Positions 7,466 through 16,655 of a DNA stretch of 64,000 nucleotides are shown piece by piece. Under the pieces are notes generated by a model, which worked only from the letters and a program-made list of their open reading frames with translations, ran no database searches and was not told the origin of the DNA. Where the stretch lies: contig NZ_OZ244708.1 in assembly GCF_965218915.1 (NCBI RefSeq), positions 1,736,001 to 1,800,000 on the forward strand, read 5' to 3'. Positions within the stretch are counted from its first letter, which is position 1. Each line of letters opens with the position of its first letter. This DNA comes from Novosphingopyxis sp965218915 (lineage in GTDB: Bacteria; Pseudomonadota; Alphaproteobacteria; Sphingomonadales; Sphingomonadaceae). The position numbers were made by a program, and so were the translations under genes.

Positions 7466-7932
7466 AGCCGGATCTCGGCGCGGCTTTTGTCCTCGCCGAA
7501 ATCCTTGCGGTCGGCGTGGATATTCTCCGGATCGTCGCCGCGCGCGGCCTTGGCGAACACGACCGTACCGACCGGCTTGTTTTCGGTTCCGCCTCCGGGT
7601 CCGGCCACACCGCTGATCGCCACCGCAACGTCCGCATCGCATTGCGCGAGCGCTCCCTGCGCCATGCTCCAAGCGACCGCCATCGATACCGCGCCGAACA
7701 CCTCGATCAGATCGGGCGCGACGTTCAGCATGCGCACCTTCGCATCGTCCGAATAGGTGTTGAAGCCGCAGTGGAACACCGCGCTGCTGCCCGGCACTTC
7801 GGTCAGCGCGCCGGCGACCAGCCCGCCGGTGCAGCTCTCGGCAACGGTGACGGTGCGGCCCGCCGCCCTGTTTTCCTCCACCACCCGCTTGGCCAGCGCG
7901 TAGACTTCGGCGGGCAGGATGCAGTCGTCCAT
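7414..7932 (-). CDS. pncC: CinA-family nicotinamide-nucleotide amidohydrolase
   Basis: A 172-residue protein consisting only of the CinA C-terminal domain. The signatures TVTVAESCTGGLVAGALTEV, FHCGFNTYSDDAK and AVAISGVAGPGGGTENKPVG are present. This domain deamidates nicotinamide mononucleotide in NAD salvage. The start at ATG 7932 (MDDCILPAEV) is chosen because the upstream open frame belongs to ispDF read in another frame. It follows ispDF closely (stop at 7934), so the two are very likely cotranscribed. The 3' end overlaps ratA by 52 bp in convergent orientation. Confidence 0.93.
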   Translation of the reverse strand: MDDCILPAEVYALAKRVVEENRAAGRTVTVAESCTGGLVAGALTEVPGSSAVFHCGFNTYSDDAKVRMLNVAPDLIEVFGAVSMAVAWSMAQGALAQCDADVAVAISGVAGPGGGTENKPVGTVVFAKAARGDDPENIHADRKDFGEDKSRAEIRLQAVICALELLLPPASP

Positions 7933-7933
7933 G

Positions 7934-9070
7934 TCAGTTCCTTTGTTCGAGCAGGACACAGGCCTGCGCGGCAATCGCTTCGCGCCGACCGGTATAGCCC
8001 AGTCCTTCGGTGGTCGTCGCCTTGATACTGATACGTGCCGGATCGGCACCTATGATGCGCGCGACGCTATGGCGCATTGCCTCGCGGAGCGGCCCGATCC
8101 TGGGCGCCTCGCAGATGATCGTGCAGTCGATATTGCCGATGCCGTAACTCGCTTCGGTGGCCAGGTTCACCGCATGGGCAAGAAAGCGGTCAGAGCGCGC
8201 GCCGCGCCATTGCGGGTCGCCGGGCGGAAAATGGCTGCCGATGTCGCCCGCGCCGATCGCGCCGAGCACCGCGTCGGTGATCGCGTGGAGCGCGACATCT
8301 GCATCGCTATGGCCCGAAAGGCCGAATTCATGATCGATCTGGACGCCGCACAGCCACAGCTCCTCGCCGCGGACGAGCCGGTGGACGTCGTAACCGGTGC
8401 CGATGCGTAGGGCAGGGAGCCCGCGTTGGTCTATGAAATCTTCTTCGAACGTCACCTTTTTCAGGCGCTCGTCGCCCGCCACCAGCGCAACTTCGCCGCC
8501 CGCCGCGCGGAGCATTTGCGCGTCGTCGCTGGCCTCGCGGCCATCCGGCCAGTCGCGATGCGCGGCCAGGATGGCGTCGAAGTGAAAGGCTTGCGGGGTC
8601 TGGACGCGGCGCAGCGCCTCGCGCTCGACGATCGCGCCGTCCGCCGCCCGGATCATGCTGTCGGGTACCGGCAGGGCGGGAATGGCGCCCGGTGCGCTTT
8701 CGAGCGCTGCGAGCAACGCGGCGGTAACGTGATCCGGCACATCAGCACGGGCAGCGTCGTGGATGAAGACGAAGCCCGACGCGCCCGCTTCGGCCAATTG
8801 CTCTAGTCCGCTCCGAACGCTATCTCGCCGCGTGGCCCCGCCGGTGACGTATGCGATGTCAAGACCGTCCAGCACGTCGCGGGCGCGCTCTATTTGGCCT
8901 TCGCCGATCGCCACGGTCAGCGACGTCACGCGCTCATCGCGGGCGAACCCTTCCACGCTCCAGCGGAGCAGGGGCTTGCCGCGATGGCGCCGATATTGCT
9001 TGGGAACGTCGCCGCCGACGCGGCTTCCGCTGCCCGCCGCGACGATCAGGACGTGAAGGTCTTGCGCCAT
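7934..9070 (-). CDS. ispDF: bifunctional IspD/IspF isoprenoid enzyme
   Basis: A 378-residue fusion of two enzymes of the methylerythritol phosphate pathway. The N-terminal half is the cytidylyltransferase IspD (LIVAAGSGSRVGGDVPKQY, FIHDAARADV). The C-terminal half, from about residue 220, is the cyclodiphosphate synthase IspF (RIGTGYDVHRL, SGHSDADVALHAITDAVLGA, GDIGSHFPPGD). They supply isopentenyl units for ubiquinone, carotenoids and undecaprenyl phosphate. The fusion is usual in alphaproteobacteria. ATG 9070 (MAQDLHVLIVAAG) is chosen as start; the longer open frame upstream lacks family similarity. It is divergent from dusB with a gap of 115 bp. Confidence 0.96.
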   Translation of the reverse strand: MAQDLHVLIVAAGSGSRVGGDVPKQYRRHRGKPLLRWSVEGFARDERVTSLTVAIGEGQIERARDVLDGLDIAYVTGGATRRDSVRSGLEQLAEAGASGFVFIHDAARADVPDHVTAALLAALESAPGAIPALPVPDSMIRAADGAIVEREALRRVQTPQAFHFDAILAAHRDWPDGREASDDAQMLRAAGGEVALVAGDERLKKVTFEEDFIDQRGLPALRIGTGYDVHRLVRGEELWLCGVQIDHEFGLSGHSDADVALHAITDAVLGAIGAGDIGSHFPPGDPQWRGARSDRFLAHAVNLATEASYGIGNIDCTIICEAPRIGPLREAMRHSVARIIGADPARISIKATTTEGLGYTGRREAIAAQACVLLEQRN

Positions 9071-9185
9071 AGCGGGAGCCTCTAGCGCCCCATGATCTTG
9101 TCCGCCAAGCGGTTTAACGCTAAATGGATCGGCACGCGGCGCGAAAGACCGCAGCCCTTCCACCACCAATCGGACCTTACAGACC

Positions 9186-10184
9186 ATGCGGCTTTCGCCC
9201 ATCCAGATCGGCGACATCATAATCGCGCAGCCGGTGATCCTGGCGCCGATGACCGGCGTCACCGACATGCCCTTCCGGCGCATGGTGCGGCGCTATGGTT
9301 CGGGTTTGAACGTCACCGAGATGATCGCCAGCCAGGCGATGATCCGCGAGACGCTCCAGTCGGTGCAAAAAGCGGCGTGGGATCCGGTCGAGGAACCGGT
9401 GTCGATGCAGCTGGCGGGCTGCGATCCCGAGGTAATGGCCGAGGCCGCGAAGCTCAACGAGGATCGCGGCGCGGCGATCATCGACATCAACATGGGTTGT
9501 CCCGTGAAAAAGGTCGTGAACGGCGATGCCGGGTCGGCGCTGATGCGCGACCTGCCGCTCGCCGCGAAGCTGATCGAGGCGACGGTCAAGGCGGTGGGCG
9601 TGCCGGTCACCGTCAAGATGCGCATGGGCTGGGATCACGACAGCCTCAACGCGCCCGAACTGGCGCATATCGCCGAGGATGTCGGCGCGAAGCTGATCAC
9701 CGTGCACGGCCGCACGCGCAACCAGATGTACAAGGGCACCGCCGACTGGTCGTTCGTGTCAAAGGTCAAGCAGGCGGTGAAGCTGCCGGTGATCGTAAAT
9801 GGCGATATCTGCGCGATCGAAGACGCGGACACCGCGCTCGATCAGAGCGGCGCGGACGGCGTGATGATCGGGCGCGGCGCTTATGGCAGGCCGTGGCTGC
9901 TGGGTCAGGTGATGCGCTGGCTCGCCGACGGCACGCGCTTGCCGGATCCGTCGATCGCCGAGCAATATCGGCTGATCAACGAACATTACCGCGCCATGCT
10001 CGATCATTATGGCGACGATGTCGGAACGCGCTGCGCCCGCAAGCATCTGGGCTGGTACGTGAAGGGCCTGCCGGGGTCGGCCGAGTGGCGCAATGCGGTG
10101 AACCAGGAACCGAACCCGGCCAAGGTCCGGGATATGCTCGCGCGATTCTACGAGCCTTATCTGGAGCGCGCCAAGGCCGCTTGA
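9186..10184 (+). CDS. dusB: tRNA-dihydrouridine synthase B
   Basis: A 332-residue FMN-dependent tRNA-dihydrouridine synthase. Family features are ILAPMTGVTDMPFRRMVRRY, DINMGCPVKKVVNGDAGSAL with the catalytic cysteine, VTVKMRMGWDHDSLNAPE, TVHGRTRNQMYKG and GVMIGRGAYGRPWLLGQV. It reduces specific uridines in tRNA. In alphaproteobacteria it classically heads the ntrB-ntrC-ntrY-ntrX operon (hence the old name nifR3); here it is followed by ntrY after 90 bp with no ntrBC. Confidence 0.95.
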   Translation: MRLSPIQIGDIIIAQPVILAPMTGVTDMPFRRMVRRYGSGLNVTEMIASQAMIRETLQSVQKAAWDPVEEPVSMQLAGCDPEVMAEAAKLNEDRGAAIIDINMGCPVKKVVNGDAGSALMRDLPLAAKLIEATVKAVGVPVTVKMRMGWDHDSLNAPELAHIAEDVGAKLITVHGRTRNQMYKGTADWSFVSKVKQAVKLPVIVNGDICAIEDADTALDQSGADGVMIGRGAYGRPWLLGQVMRWLADGTRLPDPSIAEQYRLINEHYRAMLDHYGDDVGTRCARKHLGWYVKGLPGSAEWRNAVNQEPNPAKVRDMLARFYEPYLERAKAA

Positions 10185-10274
10185 GCGTTCAACCGTTTGC
10201 GACAGGCGTCGAATCCGCTATTTCGGCCTTTTTTTGTGGTGAATCGGCCACGCCGATCCGCTAACTGTGTCCCG

Positions 10275-12554
10275 ATGGCAACTACTATGCCCCCATTCGA
10301 CGTCGAAGGCGGTCATCGCGGACCGAGCCTGTTCTCGCGCCTGACGCGGCTGGTCGGCGGCGACCGGGCGGTTCCGGTTTGGGAATGGGGCAGCGCCATT
10401 GCGATGATGCTGACCGCCGCGGTAACCTATTGGGTGCTGACCGGGCAGGACACCGGCAAGGTCCCGCTCAGTCCGGTGGTCATGGCGGTATTGCTGGTCG
10501 CCAACCTGCTTCCCGCGACGGCGATCCTGGTGCTCGCCGGGCGCCGCATGGCGCTGCGCCGCGCGGCACGTTCCTCGATCGGCAGCAAGGGGCGGCTGCA
10601 CGTCCGGCTGGTCGCGCTGTTCTCGCTGATCGCCGCGGTGCCGACGCTGCTGGTCGTCATCTTCGCCTCGATCCTGTTCCAGAGCGGGGTGCAATTCTGG
10701 TTTTCGGACCCCGCGCGCGGCATGATCGAGAACGCGGTATCGCTTTCCAAAGGCTATTATGCCGAGAAACTGAACGACGTGCGCGACGAGACGCTGACCA
10801 TGGCGAGCGACTTGCGCACGGTTTTGCGGCAGACCAGCTTGCAATCGACGGCATTCCAGGACGCCTATATCGTCCAGACGATCGGGCGGAAGTTCAACCA
10901 GACCGTGATCGTGCAGATCGGCGCGGACGGCAAGCAGCGCACCGCCGCCGTCGCGGGGTCGGAAGGGGAAACCAGCGGCGATCCGCAATGGCTTTCGCCC
11001 ACGATATTGCGCAGTCTCCGGAGCGGAGAGCCGGTCGTCGTTCAGGCCGACGCCGACAAGATCGAATCGGCAACGGCCATTTTTCCGGAAACCGGGCTCT
11101 ATCTCTATGCCGTGCGCGCGGTGAACTCAGCGGGCTTCGCAATGGGCGACCGCGCGCAGGAGGTGCTCAACGATTATCGCGCGCTGGCGGAGCGCTCGCG
11201 CCGCCTGCAGCTGCAGTTCAACGCTGCCTTGTTTCTGATATCGCTGCTGATTATCGGCGTGGCCGTCTGGGTCGCGCTGCTGGTGGCCGACCGGCTGGTC
11301 TATCCCGTGTCCGAACTGGTTCATGCCGCGCAGAATGTCGCCAATGGCAAGCTGTCCACCCGCGTGCCCATCGTCGACGATCAGCCCGACGAGATCGGAA
11401 TCCTGCGGCGCTCGTTCAACCAGATGACCGAGCGACTGGAGGGCCAGACCGGCGATCTGCTGACCGCCAACAGCCAGCTCGATGCGCGCCGCGCGTTTAT
11501 CGAGACCGTGCTCGAATCGGTCACCGCGGGCATCGTCAGCCTGGGCGATGACGGGTGCATTCGTCTGGCCAACAGCATCGCGCAGCAGCTGCTGGGCGGC
11601 GAGGGGGAGGACCTGATCGGCAGACCGTTGCGAGACGTGTCACCGGCGATGGCCGATCTGGTCGCGGGCGGCGAGCAGCGCGCGGTGATCCAGTTCGGCG
11701 GCGGCGACGATGCGCGCACATTGGCGGTCAATCTGTCGGTGCGGCCCGGCGCCAAGGTGCTGACGTTCGAGGATATCACCCAGCAGCTGGTCGATCAGCG
11801 CCGCGCCGCCTGGGCCGATGTCGCCCGCCGCATCGCGCACGAGATCAAGAACCCGCTGACCCCGATCCAGCTGGCCGCCGAGCGACTGAAACGCAAGTTC
11901 GGCAAGGATATCGCGCAGGACGGCGATGTGTTCGTCGAGCTTACCGGAACGATCATCCGGCAGGTTGGCGACCTCAGGAACATTGTCGACGAGTTCTCCG
12001 CCTTTGCGCGCATGCCCAAGCCTGTGTTCCGGCGCGAAAGCCTGCAGGACATGGTCAAGCAGTCGCTGCTTTTGCACGAAGTCGCGCATCCCGCCATCGC
12101 CTTCGATCTCGAAGCGCCAGGTCATGATGTCGAACTGGTATGTGACCGCCGTCAGATCGGCCAAGCGCTGACCAACATCATCAAGAATGCCGTGGAGGCG
12201 ATCGATGAGCGCGCGCGTATCGATAAGCATTTCGATCTTTCGCAGGGCGAGGTCGGCGTGCGCATCTTCGAACAAGGCGAGCAGATACACGTCGAAATCG
12301 GCGACAATGGCATCGGCCTACCCGAGGATCGCGAGCGTATCATCGAGCCCTACGTGACCACGCGCGCCAGCGGCACCGGGCTTGGGCTGGCGATCGTCAA
12401 GAAAATCGTCGAGGAGCATTTCGGCGAAATCGAATTCGTCGATTCCGCGCAGGGCGGCACCTGCGTCATCCTTCACTTTTTCCCAGCGCTGCTCGGCAAT
12501 CCGGGCGGTGGGAAACTAAGTGATCATCAAGACGGCCCAAAGGACCAGAACTAG
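10275..12554 (+). CDS. ntrY: nitrogen regulation sensor histidine kinase NtrY
   Basis: A 759-residue membrane histidine kinase. About three N-terminal hydrophobic segments precede a periplasmic region of roughly 190 residues and a further membrane helix (LFLISLLIIGVAVWVALLVA). Then come a HAMP region (VYPVSELVHAAQNVANGKLS), a PAS domain (FIETVLESVTAGIVSLGDDG), the H-box with His522 (IAHEIKNPLTPIQLAAERL) and the ATPase with N box, EIGDNGIGLP and TGLGLAIVKKIVEEH. The size and membrane architecture distinguish NtrY from soluble NtrB. It is thought to phosphorylate NtrX, encoded 2 bp downstream, in nitrogen or redox-linked control. Confidence 0.93.
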   Translation: MATTMPPFDVEGGHRGPSLFSRLTRLVGGDRAVPVWEWGSAIAMMLTAAVTYWVLTGQDTGKVPLSPVVMAVLLVANLLPATAILVLAGRRMALRRAARSSIGSKGRLHVRLVALFSLIAAVPTLLVVIFASILFQSGVQFWFSDPARGMIENAVSLSKGYYAEKLNDVRDETLTMASDLRTVLRQTSLQSTAFQDAYIVQTIGRKFNQTVIVQIGADGKQRTAAVAGSEGETSGDPQWLSPTILRSLRSGEPVVVQADADKIESATAIFPETGLYLYAVRAVNSAGFAMGDRAQEVLNDYRALAERSRRLQLQFNAALFLISLLIIGVAVWVALLVADRLVYPVSELVHAAQNVANGKLSTRVPIVDDQPDEIGILRRSFNQMTERLEGQTGDLLTANSQLDARRAFIETVLESVTAGIVSLGDDGCIRLANSIAQQLLGGEGEDLIGRPLRDVSPAMADLVAGGEQRAVIQFGGGDDARTLAVNLSVRPGAKVLTFEDITQQLVDQRRAAWADVARRIAHEIKNPLTPIQLAAERLKRKFGKDIAQDGDVFVELTGTIIRQVGDLRNIVDEFSAFARMPKPVFRRESLQDMVKQSLLLHEVAHPAIAFDLEAPGHDVELVCDRRQIGQALTNIIKNAVEAIDERARIDKHFDLSQGEVGVRIFEQGEQIHVEIGDNGIGLPEDRERIIEPYVTTRASGTGLGLAIVKKIVEEHFGEIEFVDSAQGGTCVILHFFPALLGNPGGGKLSDHQDGPKDQN

Positions 12555-12556
12555 CC

Positions 12557-13942
12557 ATGTCGCTCGATATATTGATCGTCGATGACGAAAAGGACATTCG
12601 CGATCTGGTGGCCGGCGTCCTTTCCGACGAAGGCTTTGAGACCCGCACGGCGGACGGAAGCGACGCCGCCATGGATGCCATCGATGCGCGGCGTCCTGCT
12701 TTGCTGCTACTGGACGTCTGGCTGCGCGGTTCGAAGATGGACGGGCTGGAAATCCTCAAGGAAGTGAAGGATCGCGACCCGGATTTGCCGGTGATTGTCT
12801 TTTCCGGACATGGCAATATCGACACCGCGGTCGCCGCGGTGGGGCTCGGCGCGATCGACTTTATCGAAAAGCCGTTCGAAGCCGAACGGCTGATCCACTT
12901 GGTCAACCGCGCTACCGAGACCGAGCGGCTGAAGCAGGAGAACGCGGTTCTCAAGGAGAAGATTGGTCAGGCGGAGGAGCTGACGGGCAATTCGAGCACG
13001 ATCAACAATGTGCGCGCCACGCTCAAACGTGTTGCCGGAACCGGCAGTCGGCTGCTCATCACCGGTCCCGCCGGGGTCGGCAAGGAAGTCGCTGCCCGCC
13101 TGCTTCACGGTTGGAGCCCGCGAGCGACGGCGGCTTTCGTAACGGTCAGCGCCGCACGCATGGCGCCGGACCATGTCGAGGAGGAATTGTTCGGGATCGA
13201 GCGCGAGGGCAGGTTGGTGCAGGCCGGACTGCTCGAGCGCGCGCATGGCGGTACCTTGTTCATCGACGAGGTCGCCGACATGCCGCTCACTACGCAAGGC
13301 AAGATTCTGCGAGTGCTGACCGATCAAAGTTTTATCCGCGTTGGCGGCAGCCGTCCGGTCAAGGTTGATGTGCGTTTTGTTTCCTCCACCGCGCGCGATC
13401 TTGCCGCCGAGATCGAGTCCAAGCGCTTCCGCGAGGATCTGTTCTACCGGCTCAACGTGGTGCCGGTCGATCTGCCGCCGCTGACCGAGCGGCGCGAGGA
13501 CATCCCTTCACTGGTTCGCCATTTCGTTGCACGCTTCTCCAGCGAACAGCGCATTGCCCCTCCAGAAATCACCGAAGAAGCGATGGCCGCGCTGCAATCT
13601 TGTGAATGGCCGGGCAATGTCCGCCAGTTGCGCAACGTGATCGAGCGCACGATCATCCTGTCGCCGGTCGGACGGCGCGACACGATCGAGCTCGACATGC
13701 TGCCGCCCGAAGTGATGGGCGAGGACGGCAATTCGGGCACTGCGATCACCAATCTGATGGGCTCCCCTCTGCGCGAGGCACGCGAGACTTTCGAACGCGA
13801 ATATCTACGCGTTCAGATCCGCAGATTTTCCGGGAACGTGTCACGGACGGCTTCGTTTATCGGTATGGAACGCTCCGCATTGCATCGCAAATTAAAGCTC
13901 CTCGGTATATCCGACCACAAGAAGGACGATGGCGAGAATTGA
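12557..13942 (+). CDS. ntrX: sigma-54-type response regulator NtrX lacking the GAFTGA loop
   Basis: A 461-residue response regulator. The receiver domain spans about residues 1-125, with the phosphoacceptor Asp53 in LLLLDVWL. The AAA+ domain follows, with Walker A GPAGVGKE and Walker B GGTLFIDEVADM. The C-terminal Fis-type helix-turn-helix is ETFEREYLRVQIRRFSGNVS onwards. Between ELFG and the LLERAHGGT segment only about eleven residues (IEREGRLVQAG) occur, where a sigma-54 activator carries the longer GAFTGA-containing loop. It therefore probably does not remodel sigma-54 holoenzyme and may act as a conventional DNA-binding regulator. Partner kinase NtrY is directly upstream. Confidence 0.92.
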   Translation: MSLDILIVDDEKDIRDLVAGVLSDEGFETRTADGSDAAMDAIDARRPALLLLDVWLRGSKMDGLEILKEVKDRDPDLPVIVFSGHGNIDTAVAAVGLGAIDFIEKPFEAERLIHLVNRATETERLKQENAVLKEKIGQAEELTGNSSTINNVRATLKRVAGTGSRLLITGPAGVGKEVAARLLHGWSPRATAAFVTVSAARMAPDHVEEELFGIEREGRLVQAGLLERAHGGTLFIDEVADMPLTTQGKILRVLTDQSFIRVGGSRPVKVDVRFVSSTARDLAAEIESKRFREDLFYRLNVVPVDLPPLTERREDIPSLVRHFVARFSSEQRIAPPEITEEAMAALQSCEWPGNVRQLRNVIERTIILSPVGRRDTIELDMLPPEVMGEDGNSGTAITNLMGSPLREARETFEREYLRVQIRRFSGNVSRTASFIGMERSALHRKLKLLGISDHKKDDGEN

Positions 13943-14041
13943 CCGGAATATTCTTTTGAGTCTCAACGACGGTGCTGCGCGGACGATAGATAATAATGAC
14001 CAGCGGGAGAACGGCCCCGCCAATTTCGGGGGAACAATCGA

Positions 14042-14536
14042 ATGGCAGACGGAAATAACGGACTCCAGGACCTTTTCTTGAACAATCTTCGCAAGACCAA
14101 GACCCCGGTTACGATGTTTCTGGTCAAGGGCGTCAAGCTGCAGGGCATCATCACCTGGTTCGACAATTTTTCGGTGCTTCTGCGCCGCGACGGACAGGCG
14201 CAGCTCGTTTACAAGCACGCCATTTCCACCGTCATGGCGTCCGAGCCGCTGGACCTGAAACCGTTTGACGAAATGATGACGTCTGGCGGAAACCGGAAGG
14301 GCGTGTTGCAGGAAGTGTTTCTCCATGCCGTGCGCGACAGCGAGGAGCCGGTGACGATGTTTCTCGTCAATGGCGTGATGTTGCAAGGCACGATCCGCGC
14401 TTATGATCTGTTCTCGCTGCTGCTCGAGCGCGAGACTATGTGTCAGCTGGTGTACAAACACGCGATTTCCACGGTGCAGCCACTGCAGCCGATCAACCTC
14501 GCCGAATATAACCGCGAAGACGAAGACGAAGCTTGA
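14042..14536 (+). CDS. hfq: RNA chaperone Hfq with two tandem Sm domains
   Basis: A 164-residue protein, about twice the core length of Hfq. Domain 1 (residues 8-66) begins LQDLFLNNLRKTKTPVTMFL and ends LVYKHAISTV. Domain 2 (88-147) begins LQEVFLHAVRDSEEPVTMFL and also ends LVYKHAISTV. Both keep the proximal-face Gln (Q9, Q90) and the YKH motif (57-59, 138-140). They differ at the rim, where RNA-contacting RKTK in domain 1 is replaced by the mixed-charge RDSE in domain 2, and at Lys32/Met113 after the conserved glycine. A ring would presumably be three chains. A GGGGAACAA ribosome-binding region precedes ATG 14042. It sits in the usual ntrX-hfq-hflX order; hflX starts inside its stop codon. 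Confidence 0.95.
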   Translation: MADGNNGLQDLFLNNLRKTKTPVTMFLVKGVKLQGIITWFDNFSVLLRRDGQAQLVYKHAISTVMASEPLDLKPFDEMMTSGGNRKGVLQEVFLHAVRDSEEPVTMFLVNGVMLQGTIRAYDLFSLLLERETMCQLVYKHAISTVQPLQPINLAEYNREDEDEA

Positions 14537-15885
14537 GCGGTTTTTCGCTCGACCGCGAGGATGATTTCGCCCGCGGCGCCCGTACGGTGCTCGTGCTTCC
14601 CCAGATCGACCGCGAATCGGGCTTCGATGTCGCGGCGCGGCTCGAGGAGGGCAGGGGCCTCGCGCTTGCCATCGGCCTGAATGTCGTCGAATCGCGTGCC
14701 TACCGTGTGCGAGTGCCGCGCGCGGCTACCTTGCTCGGCGGTGGGCAGGTAGAGGAAATCGCCGCCACGGTCGAGCGGTTCGAAGCCGAATTGCTGATCG
14801 TCGATGCGCAATTGAGCGCGATCCAGCAGCGCAATCTGGAGGACAGGATCGGGATCAAGGTGATCGACCGCACCGGCTTGATCCTGGAAATTTTCGGCGA
14901 ACGCGCGGCTACGGCGGAAGGTCGGCTTCAAGTCGAACTGGCCCATCTCGATTATCAGGCCGGGCGTCTGGTGCGCAGCTGGACCCATCTCGAACGCCAG
15001 CGCGGCGGCTTCGGTTTTCTGGGCGGTCCCGGCGAAACGCAGATCGAGGCCGATCGCCGCCTGATCCGCGATCGCATGGCCAAGCTGCGCCGCGAGCTGG
15101 AGGACGTGCGCCGCACGCGCAGCCTGCACCGCGACCGGCGCCAGCGCGCGCCTTGGCCGGTGATCGCATTGGTCGGCTACACCAATGCCGGAAAATCCAC
15201 GCTTTTCAACCGCATGACGGGAAGTGACGTCATGGCGGAAGATCTGCTGTTCGCCACGCTCGATCCGACCATGCGCGAGATCGCGCTGCCCGGGCTCGAC
15301 AAGGCTATCCTGTCCGACACGGTCGGCTTCGTTTCCGACCTTCCGACCGAATTGATCGCGGCGTTTCGCGCGACACTGGAGGAGGTCACTGCGGCCGACT
15401 TGATCGTCCATGTCCGCGATATTGCGCATGAAGAGAGCGAGGCGCAGCGCTGCAATGTGCTCGCGATCCTGCGCGATCTCGGCGTCAATGCCGAGGAAGA
15501 TGGAGCCGATGACGGTGAAGAGAGCGTTGCCGATCCGATCCCGGTGATCGAGGTCTGGAACAAGATCGACTTGCTGGCCCCCGAGCGGCGCGGCGATCTG
15601 GCAGAAGCGGCGGATATGGACCCTGATGTGGCCATGATCTCGGCGGTTACCGGCGACGGCATCGAAGCGATGCGCGAGATGCTCGCCCGCCGGTTGACCG
15701 CCGACGACCGCGAGCAGCGCATCCATCTACCCGCCGGGGAAGGGCGTATGCTCGCCTGGCTACACGAAAATGGCCGCGTGCTGGAACAGCGGCAGCAGGG
15801 GGAGTTGCTGCAAATCGATGTGCGTATGTCGGAGAGAAATTGGGGTCGTTTCCGGCGGTTCGATCAGGCGCCCGGGCCCGATTGA
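14533..15885 (+). CDS. hflX: ribosome-rescue GTPase HflX
   Basis: A 450-residue Obg-HflX family GTPase. The N-terminal domain contains RVPRAATLLGGGQVEEIAAT and the glycine-rich GGFGFLGGPGETQIEADRRL. The G domain has G1 GYTNAGKSTLFN, G3 DTVGFVSDLP and G4 NKID. HflX splits stalled 70S ribosomes under stress. The start is TTG at 14533, overlapping the hfq stop codon in TTGA; no better in-frame ATG gives the family N-terminus. A 22-bp overlap with the convergent mazG lies at its 3' end. Confidence 0.94.
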   Translation: MSGFSLDREDDFARGARTVLVLPQIDRESGFDVAARLEEGRGLALAIGLNVVESRAYRVRVPRAATLLGGGQVEEIAATVERFEAELLIVDAQLSAIQQRNLEDRIGIKVIDRTGLILEIFGERAATAEGRLQVELAHLDYQAGRLVRSWTHLERQRGGFGFLGGPGETQIEADRRLIRDRMAKLRRELEDVRRTRSLHRDRRQRAPWPVIALVGYTNAGKSTLFNRMTGSDVMAEDLLFATLDPTMREIALPGLDKAILSDTVGFVSDLPTELIAAFRATLEEVTAADLIVHVRDIAHEESEAQRCNVLAILRDLGVNAEEDGADDGEESVADPIPVIEVWNKIDLLAPERRGDLAEAADMDPDVAMISAVTGDGIEAMREMLARRLTADDREQRIHLPAGEGRMLAWLHENGRVLEQRQQGELLQIDVRMSERNWGRFRRFDQAPGPD

Positions 15886-16634
15886 GCCGCCTTGGCGGCG
15901 TTCCACAAGGCGTCGAGTTCGGCCGCCTCATGGTTGCCAAGATCTTTCTCGGCCGCGCTTTCCATGTGGCGAAAGCGCCGCTCGAACTTGACGGTGGCGG
16001 AGCGCAGCGCCTGTTCCGGATCGACCCCGCGATGCCGCGCATAATTGACCGCGGCGAACAGCAGGTCGCCGATTTCCTCATGCGTTTCGTCGGGGTTGGT
16101 CGCTGCCTCGGCCTCGTCCAGCTCCTCATATATCTTGGCCTTGGCACCCGCTGCGTCGGGCCAGTCGAAACCGACGCGCGCCGCGCGTTTCTGGATTTTC
16201 TGCGCGCGCAACAAGGCCGGGAGCGCCAGCGCCACGCCGTCGAGCACTCCGGCCGGACCGCGCTCGGCGGCCTTGATGTCCTCCCAGCGCCGCACGACCG
16301 CGCCCATCTCATTCGGCGCGCCACCGCCAAAGATATGCGGGTGGCGGCGGATCATCTTGTCGCAAATCGACGCGATGACGTCATCGATGGCGAAATGCCC
16401 GGCTTCCTCGGCCATGCGCGCATGAAACACGACCTGAAGCAGCAAGTCGCCGAGTTCGTCCTTCAGATCGCCGAGGTCGCCGCGCTCGATCGCATCGGCG
16501 ACCTCATAAGCTTCCTCGATCGTATACGGCGCGATGCTGGCGAAATCCTGCGCCAGATCCCATTCGCAGCCGCCACCGGGATCGCGCAGCAGGGCCATGA
16601 TCGTCACCAGATCGGAAAGAGGGCGCTCACCCAT
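15864..16634 (-). CDS. mazG: nucleoside triphosphate pyrophosphohydrolase MazG
   Basis: A 256-residue all-alpha NTP pyrophosphohydrolase. The metal-binding EEAYEVADAIERGD and DELGDLLLQVVFHARMAEE motifs occur in the first half, and the duplicated domain of two-domain MazG is visible in the second half (DETHEEIGDLLFAAVNYARH). It removes non-canonical or excess nucleoside triphosphates and has been linked to the stringent response. It ends convergently with hflX. Two bases separate it on the right from nothing recognisable until the small membrane gene that ends at 16656, so it probably belongs to the same leftward transcription unit. Confidence 0.94.
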   Translation of the reverse strand: MGERPLSDLVTIMALLRDPGGGCEWDLAQDFASIAPYTIEEAYEVADAIERGDLGDLKDELGDLLLQVVFHARMAEEAGHFAIDDVIASICDKMIRRHPHIFGGGAPNEMGAVVRRWEDIKAAERGPAGVLDGVALALPALLRAQKIQKRAARVGFDWPDAAGAKAKIYEELDEAEAATNPDETHEEIGDLLFAAVNYARHRGVDPEQALRSATVKFERRFRHMESAAEKDLGNHEAAELDALWNAAKAAQSGPGA

Positions 16635-16655
16635 CTTTAATCGCGATAATACATA

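Noticed and set aside
9071..9283. Extension of ispDF to an upstream start
   Set aside because: It overlaps the dusB start region on the other strand and lacks similarity to IspD, which begins just before LIVAAGSGSR.
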